A stretch of 64,000 bases of DNA from Rubrivivax sp. (GTDB lineage: Bacteria; Pseudomonadota; Gammaproteobacteria; Burkholderiales; Burkholderiaceae_C), in assembly GCA_020248915.1 (NCBI GenBank), contig JADCGP010000009.1, forward strand, positions 62,001 to 126,000, given 5' to 3'. Shown in pieces: positions 7,335 to 15,593 of the stretch. Both the position numbers and the translations under genes were made by a program. The stretch's first letter is position 1, and every line of letters starts with the position of its first letter. Under the pieces are notes generated by a model that saw only the letters and a list, made by a program, of their open reading frames with translations, did not search any database and was not told the DNA's origin.

Positions 7335-9545
7335 ATGCGCAAGACCTGCTTTGCCAAGACGCCGATCGCCACTGCCGCGGCAGCGACCGTGCTGCTCGGC
7401 TGGACCGTGGATCCCGTGCACGCGCAGACCGCGACAGCCAGCGACAGCACGCAGCAGGTCACCGTCACGGCGCGAAAGCGCAGCGAGCGCGTCATCGACG
7501 TCCCGCTGTCGATCAGCGTGGTCACGGGCAGCGAGCTGCAAGACCGTGGGGCCATCCGCCTGTCGGAAAACCCGGTGCCCAACGTGGTGTTCCTGGGCCC
7601 GGAGAACAACGCCCTGCCGAGCTTCTCCGTCCGCGGCGTGCAGAGCCAGAACCGGGCGAACATCGGATTCGACAGCGGCATCGGCGTCTACGTCGACGGC
7701 ATCTACATGGGACGGGGCGCGGCCTTCAACCTGGAGACCTTCGACATCGATCGTGTCGAATTCCTGCGCGGCCCCCAGGGCACGCTCTTCGGCAAGAACT
7801 CGATCGCCGGCGCGATCAGCGTCGTGACGCGCGAACCCTCCAGGAAGCTCGAGGCCACCGCCAGCGTCGACATCGGCAGCCTCAGCCTGCGCCGCCTGAG
7901 CGGCTACGTCAGCTCGCCGCTGGGCTCGGACGCGGTGCGGGGCAGCATCGCGGTCTACTCCGGCAAGCGCGACGGCTACATGAACAACGTGGCCACGGGA
8001 ACCAAGACCGGCAACGAGGACGTGACCAGCGCGCGCGTCAAGCTCTTGATCAAGCCTTCGGCAGGCCTGGACGTGACGATCGCGGCCGATCACCTGAAGG
8101 ACAAGTCGGTTGCCCCTTCCCCGCGAATTCTCTCGGGCTACGGCGCCATCGCCGACAGCAACGACCTGACCGCCAACGAGAACCTGCCCACGCTGGCCAA
8201 CCGGACCGTCCAAGGCGTGGGTGGCACGATCAACTACGACCTGGGAAGCGGGTTGACGTTGACCTCGATCACCAGTGTTCGCAAGCTCGACACCACGCGG
8301 ACATCGGACACCGACGTGGGACCGCTGAACATCGTCGCGTCCTCCGGTACCTCGGTGCAGAAGCAGTGGAGCCAGGAGCTGCGGATCGCCACCAACGGCA
8401 AGTCCGCCCTGGAATACGTGGCAGGCCTGTACTTGTATGAGCAGAAGGCCAGCGGCACCTCGATCAGCACCTTCGGCCCGGCCGCGCCCGTGCTGAGCCT
8501 CATCCGCAACACGACCGGCAACACCTTCGGGGACATCGACTCGAGGACCAGCGCGGTGTTCGGCAACGCCGACTGGAACGTCAGCGAACGTGTGACGTTG
8601 ACCGGGGGGATTCGGTATACCCGCGAGAAGAAGACCTTGGCCTACCAGCAGGTCGTCACCTTCCCCGCATTCCTGGCACCGTCCCTCCCGTTGGAGAACG
8701 ACAGCCTGAGCACCAGCAACGTGACGCCCCTGCTGAGTGCGCGCTTGCGCATCGACCGCGACACGATGGCCTACGCGACCTACAGCAAGGGCTTCCGCAG
8801 CGGCGGCTGGAACGTCGACAACATCACGGCCGGCGGCCCCACGAGCTTCAAGCAGACCCGCTTCACCGACGAGCGCATGGACAACTTCGAGGTCGGCGTG
8901 AAGGGCGCCATGCTCGGCGGCATGCTGAACCTGGGCGCGGCGGCCTTCCGCATGAACTACGACGACATCCAGGTCACCCAGCAGGTGCAGGTGCTGGGTG
9001 GCGGCGGCGCCGTCGTGGGCATCGTGACGAATGGCGGCAAGGCCAGGAGCCAGGGCGTCGAACTCGAAGCCGCGCTGCGCCCGACGTCGGCGTTGCGGGT
9101 CTCGGCAGGCGTCGGCTATGTCGATGCGCGCTACACCGACTATGTCGACACCCCGGCAGGCTCACCGGTCAGCTTCAACGACAACAAGCTGAACAACGCG
9201 CCGCGCCTGACCTCGAACCTGTCGGTGGCGTACTCCATGCAACTGCCGGTCGGATCGTTGACCCTGCGCCTCGACGGCCGACACACCGATGGCTTCTTCA
9301 TCGGCCGCGAGAACCTGGCCACGCAATGGATCCCGGGATACGACCTCTTCAACGGTCGGATCAGTCTGGCAGGCGAGAGCGGGCGCTGGGACGTGGCGCT
9401 CTACTCGAACAACGTCTTCGACAAGCGCTACGTCGTGGCGCAAGGGCCCGGCGGCTTTGCGCCTCCGGTCGGCGCGGGAACGAACCAGACGGTCACCTAC
9501 GGCCGCCCGCGTTCCTTCGGCGTCGTGGGCTCCTTCACGTTCTGA
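7335..9545 (+). CDS. TonB-dependent outer-membrane receptor
   Basis: A 736-residue outer-membrane active transporter. Residues 1-31 form a signal peptide ending PVHAQ. The TonB-box region is just after (QQVTVTARKRSE), followed directly by the plug domain (VPLSISVVTGSEL, GVYVDGIYMGRG, VEFLRGPQGTLFGKN, GAISVVT). The remainder is a beta-barrel ending VVGSFTF with a terminal phenylalanine. The plug follows the signal peptide so closely that the N-terminal signalling domain of FecA-type transducers is absent. It resembles receptors of the sphingomonad/Burkholderiales type that take up diverse organic compounds rather than only siderophores. It is transcribed after the sigma-factor gene and 11 bp before the second M81 peptidase, so its cargo is probably the substrate of that enzyme. 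Confidence 0.93.
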   Translation: MRKTCFAKTPIATAAAATVLLGWTVDPVHAQTATASDSTQQVTVTARKRSERVIDVPLSISVVTGSELQDRGAIRLSENPVPNVVFLGPENNALPSFSVRGVQSQNRANIGFDSGIGVYVDGIYMGRGAAFNLETFDIDRVEFLRGPQGTLFGKNSIAGAISVVTREPSRKLEATASVDIGSLSLRRLSGYVSSPLGSDAVRGSIAVYSGKRDGYMNNVATGTKTGNEDVTSARVKLLIKPSAGLDVTIAADHLKDKSVAPSPRILSGYGAIADSNDLTANENLPTLANRTVQGVGGTINYDLGSGLTLTSITSVRKLDTTRTSDTDVGPLNIVASSGTSVQKQWSQELRIATNGKSALEYVAGLYLYEQKASGTSISTFGPAAPVLSLIRNTTGNTFGDIDSRTSAVFGNADWNVSERVTLTGGIRYTREKKTLAYQQVVTFPAFLAPSLPLENDSLSTSNVTPLLSARLRIDRDTMAYATYSKGFRSGGWNVDNITAGGPTSFKQTRFTDERMDNFEVGVKGAMLGGMLNLGAAAFRMNYDDIQVTQQVQVLGGGGAVVGIVTNGGKARSQGVELEAALRPTSALRVSAGVGYVDARYTDYVDTPAGSPVSFNDNKLNNAPRLTSNLSVAYSMQLPVGSLTLRLDGRHTDGFFIGRENLATQWIPGYDLFNGRISLAGESGRWDVALYSNNVFDKRYVVAQGPGGFAPPVGAGTNQTVTYGRPRSFGVVGSFTF

Positions 9546-9556
9546 CCAGCCGACGG

Positions 9557-11002
9557 ATGCGGGTGTTCACCGCCACCCTGGGCACGGAGACGAACACCTC
9601 GTCTCCCATCCCCACGGGCTGGCGCGCCTTCGAAGACACCATGCTGTGGAGGCCCGGGCAGCACCCGGACCAGCCCACCGAGGCGACCGGGCCGCTGTGG
9701 GCGTGCCGTCGGCGCGCGCGCGACAGCGGCTGGTCGGTCGTGGAGGGGACATGTGCCTATGCGATGCCGGGCGGGCCAGTGCCGGAGCCGGTGTTCGAGG
9801 CCCTGCGCGACGAGATCCTCGGGCAGCTGCGGAACGCCCTGCCGGTGGACATCGTCGCGCTGGGTCTGCATGGCGCGATGATCGCCGACCGCACCGAGGA
9901 CTGCGAGGGCGATCTGCTGCAACGGGTGCGCGAGCTCGTCGGACCCGGGGTCGCGGTGGGCGCCGAACTGGACTGCCACGCCCATCACAGCGCGCGCATG
10001 CAGGCTGCTGCCGACGTGCTGGTGTATTTCAAGGAGTACCCGCACACCGACTACGTCGAACGCGGCGAGGAACTGCTGAGCCTGCTCGAGCGCACGCGGC
10101 GCGGCGAGGTGCGTCCCGTGATGCACGCCCGTCACTGCCACATGGCAGCCTCATTCCCCACGCGTCTGCCGCCGATGAAGGACTTCGTGATGCGCATGCG
10201 CGAGCGCGAGCGGGGCGCCGTCCTGTCGGTGTCGCTGGTTCACGGCTTTGCGGGCGCCGACGTGGCCGACATGGGGGCGCAGGTGCTGGTCGTCACCGAC
10301 GGCGATGCGACGCTGGCGCGCGACGTCGCGGACGAGCTCGCGCGCGAAGTCTTCGCGTTGCGCGGTGCGCTGCGCACGACAAGACCACCGGCGGAGGAGG
10401 TGCTCGCCCATGCCCTCGGCCACCCCGGGCGCCCGGTCATCCTCGTCGACGCCGACGACAACCCTGGCGGCGGGGCTGCGGGCGACAACGTCGACGTCAT
10501 CCGGCGTCTGCTCGCCCACGGGGTGCACGGGGCCTGCGTTGGCCCGCTGTGGGATCCGCTGGCGGTGCGCATGTGCTTCGACGCCGGCGTCGGCGCCCGG
10601 CTGGCGCTGCGCATCGGCGGCAAGGTCGGCGTCCAGTCCGGCCTGCCGCTGGACGTGCAGGCCCACGTGACCGCCCTGCGCGAGCACCACGTCCAACAGG
10701 TCGGCGCCGTGGCGGCGCCGCTCGGGGACTGCGCGGCCATCGCCTTCCAGGGCATCGAGGTCGTCCTCTGCAGCGTGCGCGACCAGGCGTACGATCCGTC
10801 GTTGTTCAGCGGCCTCGGGATCGACTGCACCACGCGCCGCCTCATCGTCCTGAAGTCGGCTCAGCAGTTCCGCATCGGCTTCGATGCGGTCAGCACCCAT
10901 GTCTTCACGCTGCGGCGTCCTGCGTCGGGCGGCGCCGAGCTGCTGCGCGTGCGTCGCCCGATGTGGCCTTTCGACGAACCGACGGAGTTGCCAGAGACAT
11001 GA
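9557..11002 (+). CDS. M81 family (MlrC-type) metallopeptidase, paralogue 2
   Basis: A 481-residue paralogue of the M81 protein encoded at 2132-3586. The same motifs occur in the same order: GTETNTSSP with Glu11, LHGAM, LDCHAHH (Asp139, His141, His143), EYPHTD (His163), DNPGGGAAGD and FDAGVGARL. The start ATG is 11 bp after the receptor stop; the ribosome-binding site is weak (ACGG), so coupling to the receptor is likely. The stop overlaps the start of the amidotransferase-like gene (ATGA). Both M81 proteins end with a proline/tryptophan-rich RPMWPF(D/E) type tail, which supports recent common descent. Two non-identical copies in one locus suggest successive cleavages, or two stereochemically different bonds, in one substrate. 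Confidence 0.9.
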   Translation: MRVFTATLGTETNTSSPIPTGWRAFEDTMLWRPGQHPDQPTEATGPLWACRRRARDSGWSVVEGTCAYAMPGGPVPEPVFEALRDEILGQLRNALPVDIVALGLHGAMIADRTEDCEGDLLQRVRELVGPGVAVGAELDCHAHHSARMQAAADVLVYFKEYPHTDYVERGEELLSLLERTRRGEVRPVMHARHCHMAASFPTRLPPMKDFVMRMRERERGAVLSVSLVHGFAGADVADMGAQVLVVTDGDATLARDVADELAREVFALRGALRTTRPPAEEVLAHALGHPGRPVILVDADDNPGGGAAGDNVDVIRRLLAHGVHGACVGPLWDPLAVRMCFDAGVGARLALRIGGKVGVQSGLPLDVQAHVTALREHHVQQVGAVAAPLGDCAAIAFQGIEVVLCSVRDQAYDPSLFSGLGIDCTTRRLIVLKSAQQFRIGFDAVSTHVFTLRRPASGGAELLRVRRPMWPFDEPTELPET

Positions 11003-11715
11003 AGCGAGCCAGGCCCGTCATCGGCGTCACCGCCGACCTCGAGCACTACGGCGACGCGCGGCCGCCACGGCCTGCGTACGGCCTCGATGCCACCACCTGC
11101 GACACGCTGCGGGAGATGGGTGCCGTGCCGATCATCCTGCCGAGCGAGGCCGACGCCGTCGACGACTACCTCGACCTGTGCGACGGCATCGTCGTCAGCG
11201 GCGGGGGCTACCAGTTCCGCGTGCCGGAGATGTTCCGCTTCGACGGCACCGAACCCCCGGAGAAGGAGCGCCGCTTCCGCTTCGAGGCGCGGCTGCTGCA
11301 GCGCTGCATCGAGCGCGACAAGGCCGCGCTGGGCGTGTGCGGCGGGTTCCAGGTGCTCAACCACGTGACGGGCGGCGAGTTGATCGTCGTGCTGGCGGAC
11401 GAGCGTGCGGAGTGGGCGGGGCATCGCGGGGCAGCCGCCCGAGAGACCGTTCACCCCGTGGTCCCCGTCGCCGGGACCCGGTTTGCCGCCATCGTCGGCG
11501 GGGCGCCTTTCGGGACGAACTCCCTGCATCGCCAGGGCGTGACCCGCGTGGGGCCCCGGGCCGTGGTCGCCGGCGTCGCGCCGGACGACATCGTCGAGGC
11601 CATCGAGGTGCCCGGCCGGCGCTTCGTGCTCGGGGTGCAGTGGCACCCGGAGTTCCTTCTGAGCGATCCGGAACGCCGCCTGTTCTCGGCCTTCGTCGAT
11701 GCGGCGCGCGACTGA
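10999..11715 (+). CDS. Class I glutamine amidotransferase-like protein (peptidase C26, gamma-glutamyl hydrolase type)
   Basis: A 238-residue protein of the C26/PuuD-like hydrolase group (distinct from urate oxidase PuuD). The catalytic triad is visible: Cys114 in LGVCGGFQVLNH, His216 and Glu218 in VQWHPEF. The oxyanion-type segment SGGGYQF is at about residues 67-73. Relatives hydrolyse gamma-glutamyl amide bonds, for example gamma-glutamyl-GABA in putrescine degradation. It overlaps the M81 gene by four bases and the binding-protein gene by 17 bases, so it belongs to the same translationally coupled unit. In this context it could remove a gamma-linked glutamyl residue from an imported peptide; microcystins and several lipopeptides carry iso-linked glutamate. 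That last step is inference. Confidence 0.85.
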   Translation: MKRARPVIGVTADLEHYGDARPPRPAYGLDATTCDTLREMGAVPIILPSEADAVDDYLDLCDGIVVSGGGYQFRVPEMFRFDGTEPPEKERRFRFEARLLQRCIERDKAALGVCGGFQVLNHVTGGELIVVLADERAEWAGHRGAAARETVHPVVPVAGTRFAAIVGGAPFGTNSLHRQGVTRVGPRAVVAGVAPDDIVEAIEVPGRRFVLGVQWHPEFLLSDPERRLFSAFVDAARD

Positions 11716-13276
11716 CCGCCTGATCCGCATCGGCGCGAGCCTGGTCGCGGCGCTCGCGCTCGCCGCATGCGACGTTTCCGACATCCCGGCCGACCCCCGG
11801 CGCGTCACGATGGCAGTGGCGCGCGACATCACGACGCTCGATCCCGCGGCGACGTTCGTCATCGGCAACCAGCTCGCGATCAACCTGGCCTACGAGAAGC
11901 TGGTGGTGGCCGAGGTGGCCGACGGCAAGCCCACCGGGCGCATGCTGGGGCAGCTGGCCGAGCGCTGGACGTCCTCCGATGACGGGCTGCAGTGGACCTT
12001 CCACCTGCGCCGCGGCCACCGCTTCGACGACGGCACCGAGGTCACCGCCGAGGCCGTGAAGTTCTCCTTCGATCGCACCCTGGCACTGAAGGCGCCGCCG
12101 GCGCAGTTCCTGTTCTTCCTGCGCCAAGTCGATGTGCTGGGGCCGTACGAAGTGCGCTTCGTCCTGCGCTCGCCGGTGGCCTTCTTCCTGCAGGTGCTGG
12201 CCGTGCCCACCGCCAGCATCGTCAACCCGGGCATCGCCCGCAGATCGGCGGCGGATCCGCTGGGTGCCCGGTTCCTCGCCACGAACACCGCGGGCAGCGG
12301 ACCCTACCGCGTCGAGCGTTTTGTCCGCGGACAGCAAGTCGTGCTGCGGTCCAACCCGCATGCGGCCGCGCCCCCGGGTCACTTCCGCGAAGTGAACTTC
12401 CTGGTCGTCAAGGACGATGCGACGCGGGCGATCCAGCTCGGCAAGGGTGCGCTGGACATCGTCGACCCCGTCCCAGGCAACATCGACGACTGGCTCGCCG
12501 GCCGCCCGGGTGTGCGGCTGGTGCGCGGCCCGTCGCCGACCGTCGCGTTCCTCCACATGAACAACGATCGCCCGCTGTTCAAGGATGTCCGCGTGCGCCG
12601 CGCCGTTTCGCTGGCGATCGACCGTGAACGGATCGGAAGGGCCCTCTACGGCGGCCGCACGCGTCTTCTGCACGGAGTGCTTCCCGAAGGTGTCCCCGGG
12701 CACGATCCTTCGCTCGCGCTTCCCCGCCACGACCCCGAGGCGGCGCGGCGGCTGCTCGCCGAGGCCGGCGTGAAGCCCGGCACGCGGGTCGTCTTCACGG
12801 TGGTGGGTGATGGCGCCAGCGCGTCACCGCTGGCGGTGGCGATCCGCGGCCAGCTGGCCGACGTCGGGATCGACGCGGTCATCGAGCGCGTGTCCACCGC
12901 GGCGCGCACCAAGGTGATGAAGGGCGACTTCGATCTGACGATGCAGTCGATCAACCTCGACTTCCCCGACCCCTCGATCGTGTTCAACTTCGTCTACAAC
13001 TCGGCGATGATCGGTGGCGCCAACTTCCCCCGCTACCGCAATCGCGAGCTCGACAACCTGATCGCGCGCGCCGACCGCACACTCGATCCCGCCGAGCGCG
13101 CCTCGCTGTATCGCCAGGCCCAGGCCATCGTCTTCGAGCAGGTTCCCACCGCAGTCCTGTTCCAGCTCGACTGGAGTCGCGCGCAGCGCGAGGACATCGA
13201 GGGCGTCAACTACAACTTCGGGCAACCGGGGTTCTACAACTTCGAGTCGATGCGCCGGACGGCTCACCGCCCGTGA
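11699..13276 (+). CDS. Peptide-type ABC transporter substrate-binding lipoprotein (SBP family 5)
   Basis: A 525-residue family-5 solute-binding protein (DppA/OppA type). The N-terminus is a lipoprotein signal peptide ending in a lipobox (ALAAC, cysteine at about residue 24), so the mature protein is membrane-anchored in the periplasm. Family features include ITTLDPAATFVIGNQ near the N-terminus, TFHLRRGHRFDDGTEVTAEAV (about 102-122), and DVRVRRAVSLAIDRERI. The start overlaps the preceding hydrolase gene by 17 bases. It would deliver ligand to the permeases at 190-2119 and ATPases at 4837-6593. It closes the plus-strand operon sigma-receptor-M81-hydrolase-SBP and faces the CoA-transferase gene convergently 88 bp away. 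Confidence 0.93.
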   Translation: MRRATDRLIRIGASLVAALALAACDVSDIPADPRRVTMAVARDITTLDPAATFVIGNQLAINLAYEKLVVAEVADGKPTGRMLGQLAERWTSSDDGLQWTFHLRRGHRFDDGTEVTAEAVKFSFDRTLALKAPPAQFLFFLRQVDVLGPYEVRFVLRSPVAFFLQVLAVPTASIVNPGIARRSAADPLGARFLATNTAGSGPYRVERFVRGQQVVLRSNPHAAAPPGHFREVNFLVVKDDATRAIQLGKGALDIVDPVPGNIDDWLAGRPGVRLVRGPSPTVAFLHMNNDRPLFKDVRVRRAVSLAIDRERIGRALYGGRTRLLHGVLPEGVPGHDPSLALPRHDPEAARRLLAEAGVKPGTRVVFTVVGDGASASPLAVAIRGQLADVGIDAVIERVSTAARTKVMKGDFDLTMQSINLDFPDPSIVFNFVYNSAMIGGANFPRYRNRELDNLIARADRTLDPAERASLYRQAQAIVFEQVPTAVLFQLDWSRAQREDIEGVNYNFGQPGFYNFESMRRTAHRP

Positions 13277-13364
13277 ACCGGCGACGGTGACCGTGCCGTA
13301 CCGGAAGGGCGGGCCTGGAGCGTGCTCGCCCGGGACAACCGCTCGTGGATGGCGCGGCGGCCAG

Positions 13365-14477
13365 TCAGCGGGAAGCCCAGCTCCGTCGGACCGCCTCGGG
13401 ATCCGAGGCGGCCGCGGGCGCCTGATCCCCGGCACGTGCCGGCGTCAGCGAGAAGCGCGGCACGGCCGCAGGCTGCGGGCCACCGGGCGTCTGCACGAGG
13501 GCCCCCCGTGCGGCGTTGTGGGGATGCGCGGCGACTTCGCCGAGGTCGAGGACCGGGGACACGCAGGCGTCGCGTCCGGCGAAGTGGGTGCACCAGGCGT
13601 CGCGCGTGCGCGAGGCGACCACGTCGGCGATGCGCTGCCGCTGCGACGACCACAGCGCAACGTCGTGCTGGTTGGCAAGGAGGGTGTCGCCGGCCAGCCC
13701 CAGCCCCTCGATGAATGCGCGGTAGAAGGGCGATTCCACCGCCCCGACGGCCAGCCAGCGGCCGTCCGAGCAACGGTAACAGCCGTACCACGGGGCTCCG
13801 CCGTCGAGCCAGTTGCCGCCTCGGGGAGCGCTCCAGCGCCCCTGTGCCCGCATCCACTGAAAGATCCCCATCAGCGCAATGCTGCCGTCGGTCATGGCCG
13901 CGTCGACCACCTGGCCGCGGCCGCTCGTGCGGGCGTGCAGCACTGCCGACAGTACGCCGAACAGCAGCAGCATGGCGCCGCCGCCGAAGTCGCCGACCAG
14001 GTTCAGGGGCGGAACCGGTGGTCCGCCCGCGGGACCGATCGCACCCAGGGCGCCGGCCAGAGCGATGTAGTTGATGTCGTGGCCCGGTTCTTGCGACAGC
14101 GGGCCGGTCTGCCCGTAGCCGGTCATCCGGCCGATCACCAGCGAAGGCCGAGCCGCGAGCAGGGTGTCGGGTGCCAAGCCGATGCGTTCGAGCACACCGG
14201 GTCGGAACCCCTCGAGCAGCACGTCGGCCGACGTGGCCAGCTCGAACGCACGCAGTCTGCCCTCACGCGACTTCAGATCGAGAACGACGAAACGCCGGCC
14301 TCGCTCCAGCACGCTTGTCCAGTCCTGGGCGTCGCCGGGGCGGTCCACGCGGACCACGTCCGCGCCAGCATCGGCCATCAGGGTCGCAGCGAACGGGACC
14401 GGTCCGATGCCGCCGAGCTGCAGGACGCGCAGACCCGCGAGAGGGCCGCTCTCGGTGTGTGTCGGCTCCGCCCGCAT
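13365..14477 (-). CDS. CaiB/BaiF family (class III) CoA-transferase
   Basis: A 370-residue class III CoA-transferase, related to alpha-methylacyl-CoA racemase, formyl-CoA transferase and CaiB. The N-terminal Rossmann-like start GLRVLQLGGIGPVPFAATL, the motif GADVVRVDRPGD, then LDLKSREGR, and the segment GQVVDAAMTDG are standard for the family. These enzymes transfer CoA between acids, or epimerise alpha-methyl branched acyl-CoAs. The start ATG lies only 4 bp after the stop of a decayed thiolase fragment on the same strand, which suggests the two were once coupled. The third acyl-CoA gene of the locus; racemisation of a branched acyl-CoA before SCP-x-like thiolysis would be a coherent pathway, but the substrate is not deducible. 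Confidence 0.88.
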   Translation of the reverse strand: MRAEPTHTESGPLAGLRVLQLGGIGPVPFAATLMADAGADVVRVDRPGDAQDWTSVLERGRRFVVLDLKSREGRLRAFELATSADVLLEGFRPGVLERIGLAPDTLLAARPSLVIGRMTGYGQTGPLSQEPGHDINYIALAGALGAIGPAGGPPVPPLNLVGDFGGGAMLLLFGVLSAVLHARTSGRGQVVDAAMTDGSIALMGIFQWMRAQGRWSAPRGGNWLDGGAPWYGCYRCSDGRWLAVGAVESPFYRAFIEGLGLAGDTLLANQHDVALWSSQRQRIADVVASRTRDAWCTHFAGRDACVSPVLDLGEVAAHPHNAARGALVQTPGGPQPAAVPRFSLTPARAGDQAPAAASDPEAVRRSWASR

Positions 14478-14481
14478 TGGC

Positions 14482-14706
14482 TCAGGCCAGGGCCCCGCGC
14501 AGAGCGCCTACACCAGCGGCGCAGGCGTTGTCGCTGACGGGTACGAAGTCCGCGGCCACGCCCGTCGAGCACCAGCCGCAGCGCCTGGTGATCAAGCGTC
14601 GGAGTGAGTGGCGACCGGCAACGCTGGCGGCGGGCTCGACACCGCGGCCGACCTCGCCATCGCCGAGCGGGACGATGCCGACGCCCCAAGCCCATGTCTT
14701 GCACAT
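14482..14706 (-). pseudogene. Decayed thiolase/lipid-transfer protein gene, N-terminal remnant
   Basis: The start region is clearly that of a thiolase-like gene: ATG at 14704-14706 behind GGAGACTTCG, then MCKTWAWGVGIVPLGDGEV, matching MSKAWVVGVGMVPFKKPG of the intact thiolase at 3609-4796. A fragment DHQALRLVLDG, like an early thiolase helix, appears in a different frame. Further on, VSDNACAAGVGAL, resembling the catalytic-cysteine segment, is in the first frame, and a stop follows at once. At least one frameshift and loss of nearly all of the remaining 300 codons are needed to explain this. It is probably non-functional, although it may still set translation of the CoA-transferase 4 bp downstream. 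Confidence 0.6.
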
Positions 14707-14835
14707 CGAAGTCTCCTGCATCGACCGGGGACGCGCTGCGCGGGACCGCCACGCGGGAGGTGTGCCACGCCGCGCGCGCAACGCAGCCCATTGCGTCCTG
14801 GAGAGCGTCCCGAAGACTCCCATGACTCATGGTAC

Positions 14836-14847
14836 GAACGATCGTTC
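14836..14847. promoter_or_regulatory. Perfect GAACGATCGTTC palindrome, second TetR-type operator candidate
   Basis: A 12-bp perfect palindrome with the same arms as the site at 6603-6614 (GAACG and CGTTC, two-base centre). It is about 130 bp upstream of the decayed thiolase start and so upstream of the CoA-transferase. The shared site links this transcription unit to the ABC/thiolase/M81 and sigma/receptor units as one regulon. It is the clearest remaining functional signal in an otherwise degenerate stretch. Confidence 0.45.
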
Positions 14848-15593
14848 AGGCGAACAAGACCCCTCGACCGGAATCGCTCGCGTTCGCGAGCGCGGCTGAA
14901 TGTCGCAGCCGGCCGTGAAGTGCCAGCCCGGCGGAGGCCCGCACGTGAGCCAGGGCGCCCGGAGCGTCCGGCAGCGCCGACGTCTTCAGGCACTCCCGCA
15001 AGCGATGGACCAGTTGCTTCGGGTTCCCCGCTCCGGTGTCGGCGGGATGGCAGCCAGCCGCACGCCACGCCACGCGTTCGGCGCAGGTCAACTCGCCCTC
15101 GGTGCCTGGCATGTCAACGACCTTCGCGGCCACCAAGCCCGGCTGAAGAACGGGCTGCGCCGCGTCGACGCCGTGGCCTCGTCTCTCCTCGAGCCCCACC
15201 GCAGCCGGCGCCGCGCGCTCGGCTGCAGAGCTCTGGCGCTCACTCCATCAGCAATGCCGGCGCTTGCTGTCCGGGGCTGCGGGCTTCCTCCCCCGAAGCG
15301 CATGGCGTTCCTTTTGCCGATCCCGCCGCCCGAAGCGAGCGATGTGAACATGCAGCCCTCACCGCACGCCCTGCGCAGGTGGTCTCTCCCGGCCAACACC
15401 GTCCACGACGTCTGGACCTGAGCGGCTGCGGGTGTACCTCTGTGGTCGACTTCGACGCACTGCGCCATACCCTTGGACTTCTCCGCGCCCCGCCGTCGGC
15501 CGAGGGGCGCGCGGGCCGATCCCGAGCTGCCCGCCCGACAGCCAGTGCCCGAGCCCGAGCCACGGCGCTTGGCTGCTCGGCTGCTCGGCCGCG
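14848..15593. other. Gene-poor, degenerate stretch
   Basis: About 750 bp with no recognisable intact gene. Open frames here are short and lack family motifs. One minus-strand frame (14846-15199, 117 codons) contains a cysteine-bearing segment TCAERVAWRAAGCHP that I do not recognise and cannot place in a family. The stretch is flanked by a decayed thiolase and a decayed PIN-domain toxin, so it is most likely relic DNA left by deletions. Confidence 0.5.

Noticed and set aside
10999-11715. Gamma-glutamyl-GABA hydrolase PuuD of putrescine degradation
   Set aside because: The triad fits the broader C26 family, but there is no other putrescine gene, and the context is peptide uptake; the specific name is not supported.
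14846-15199. 117-codon minus-strand open frame in the degenerate stretch
   Set aside because: No family motif, no ribosome-binding site, and it overlaps the GAACGATCGTTC palindrome; kept only as part of the gene-poor region.
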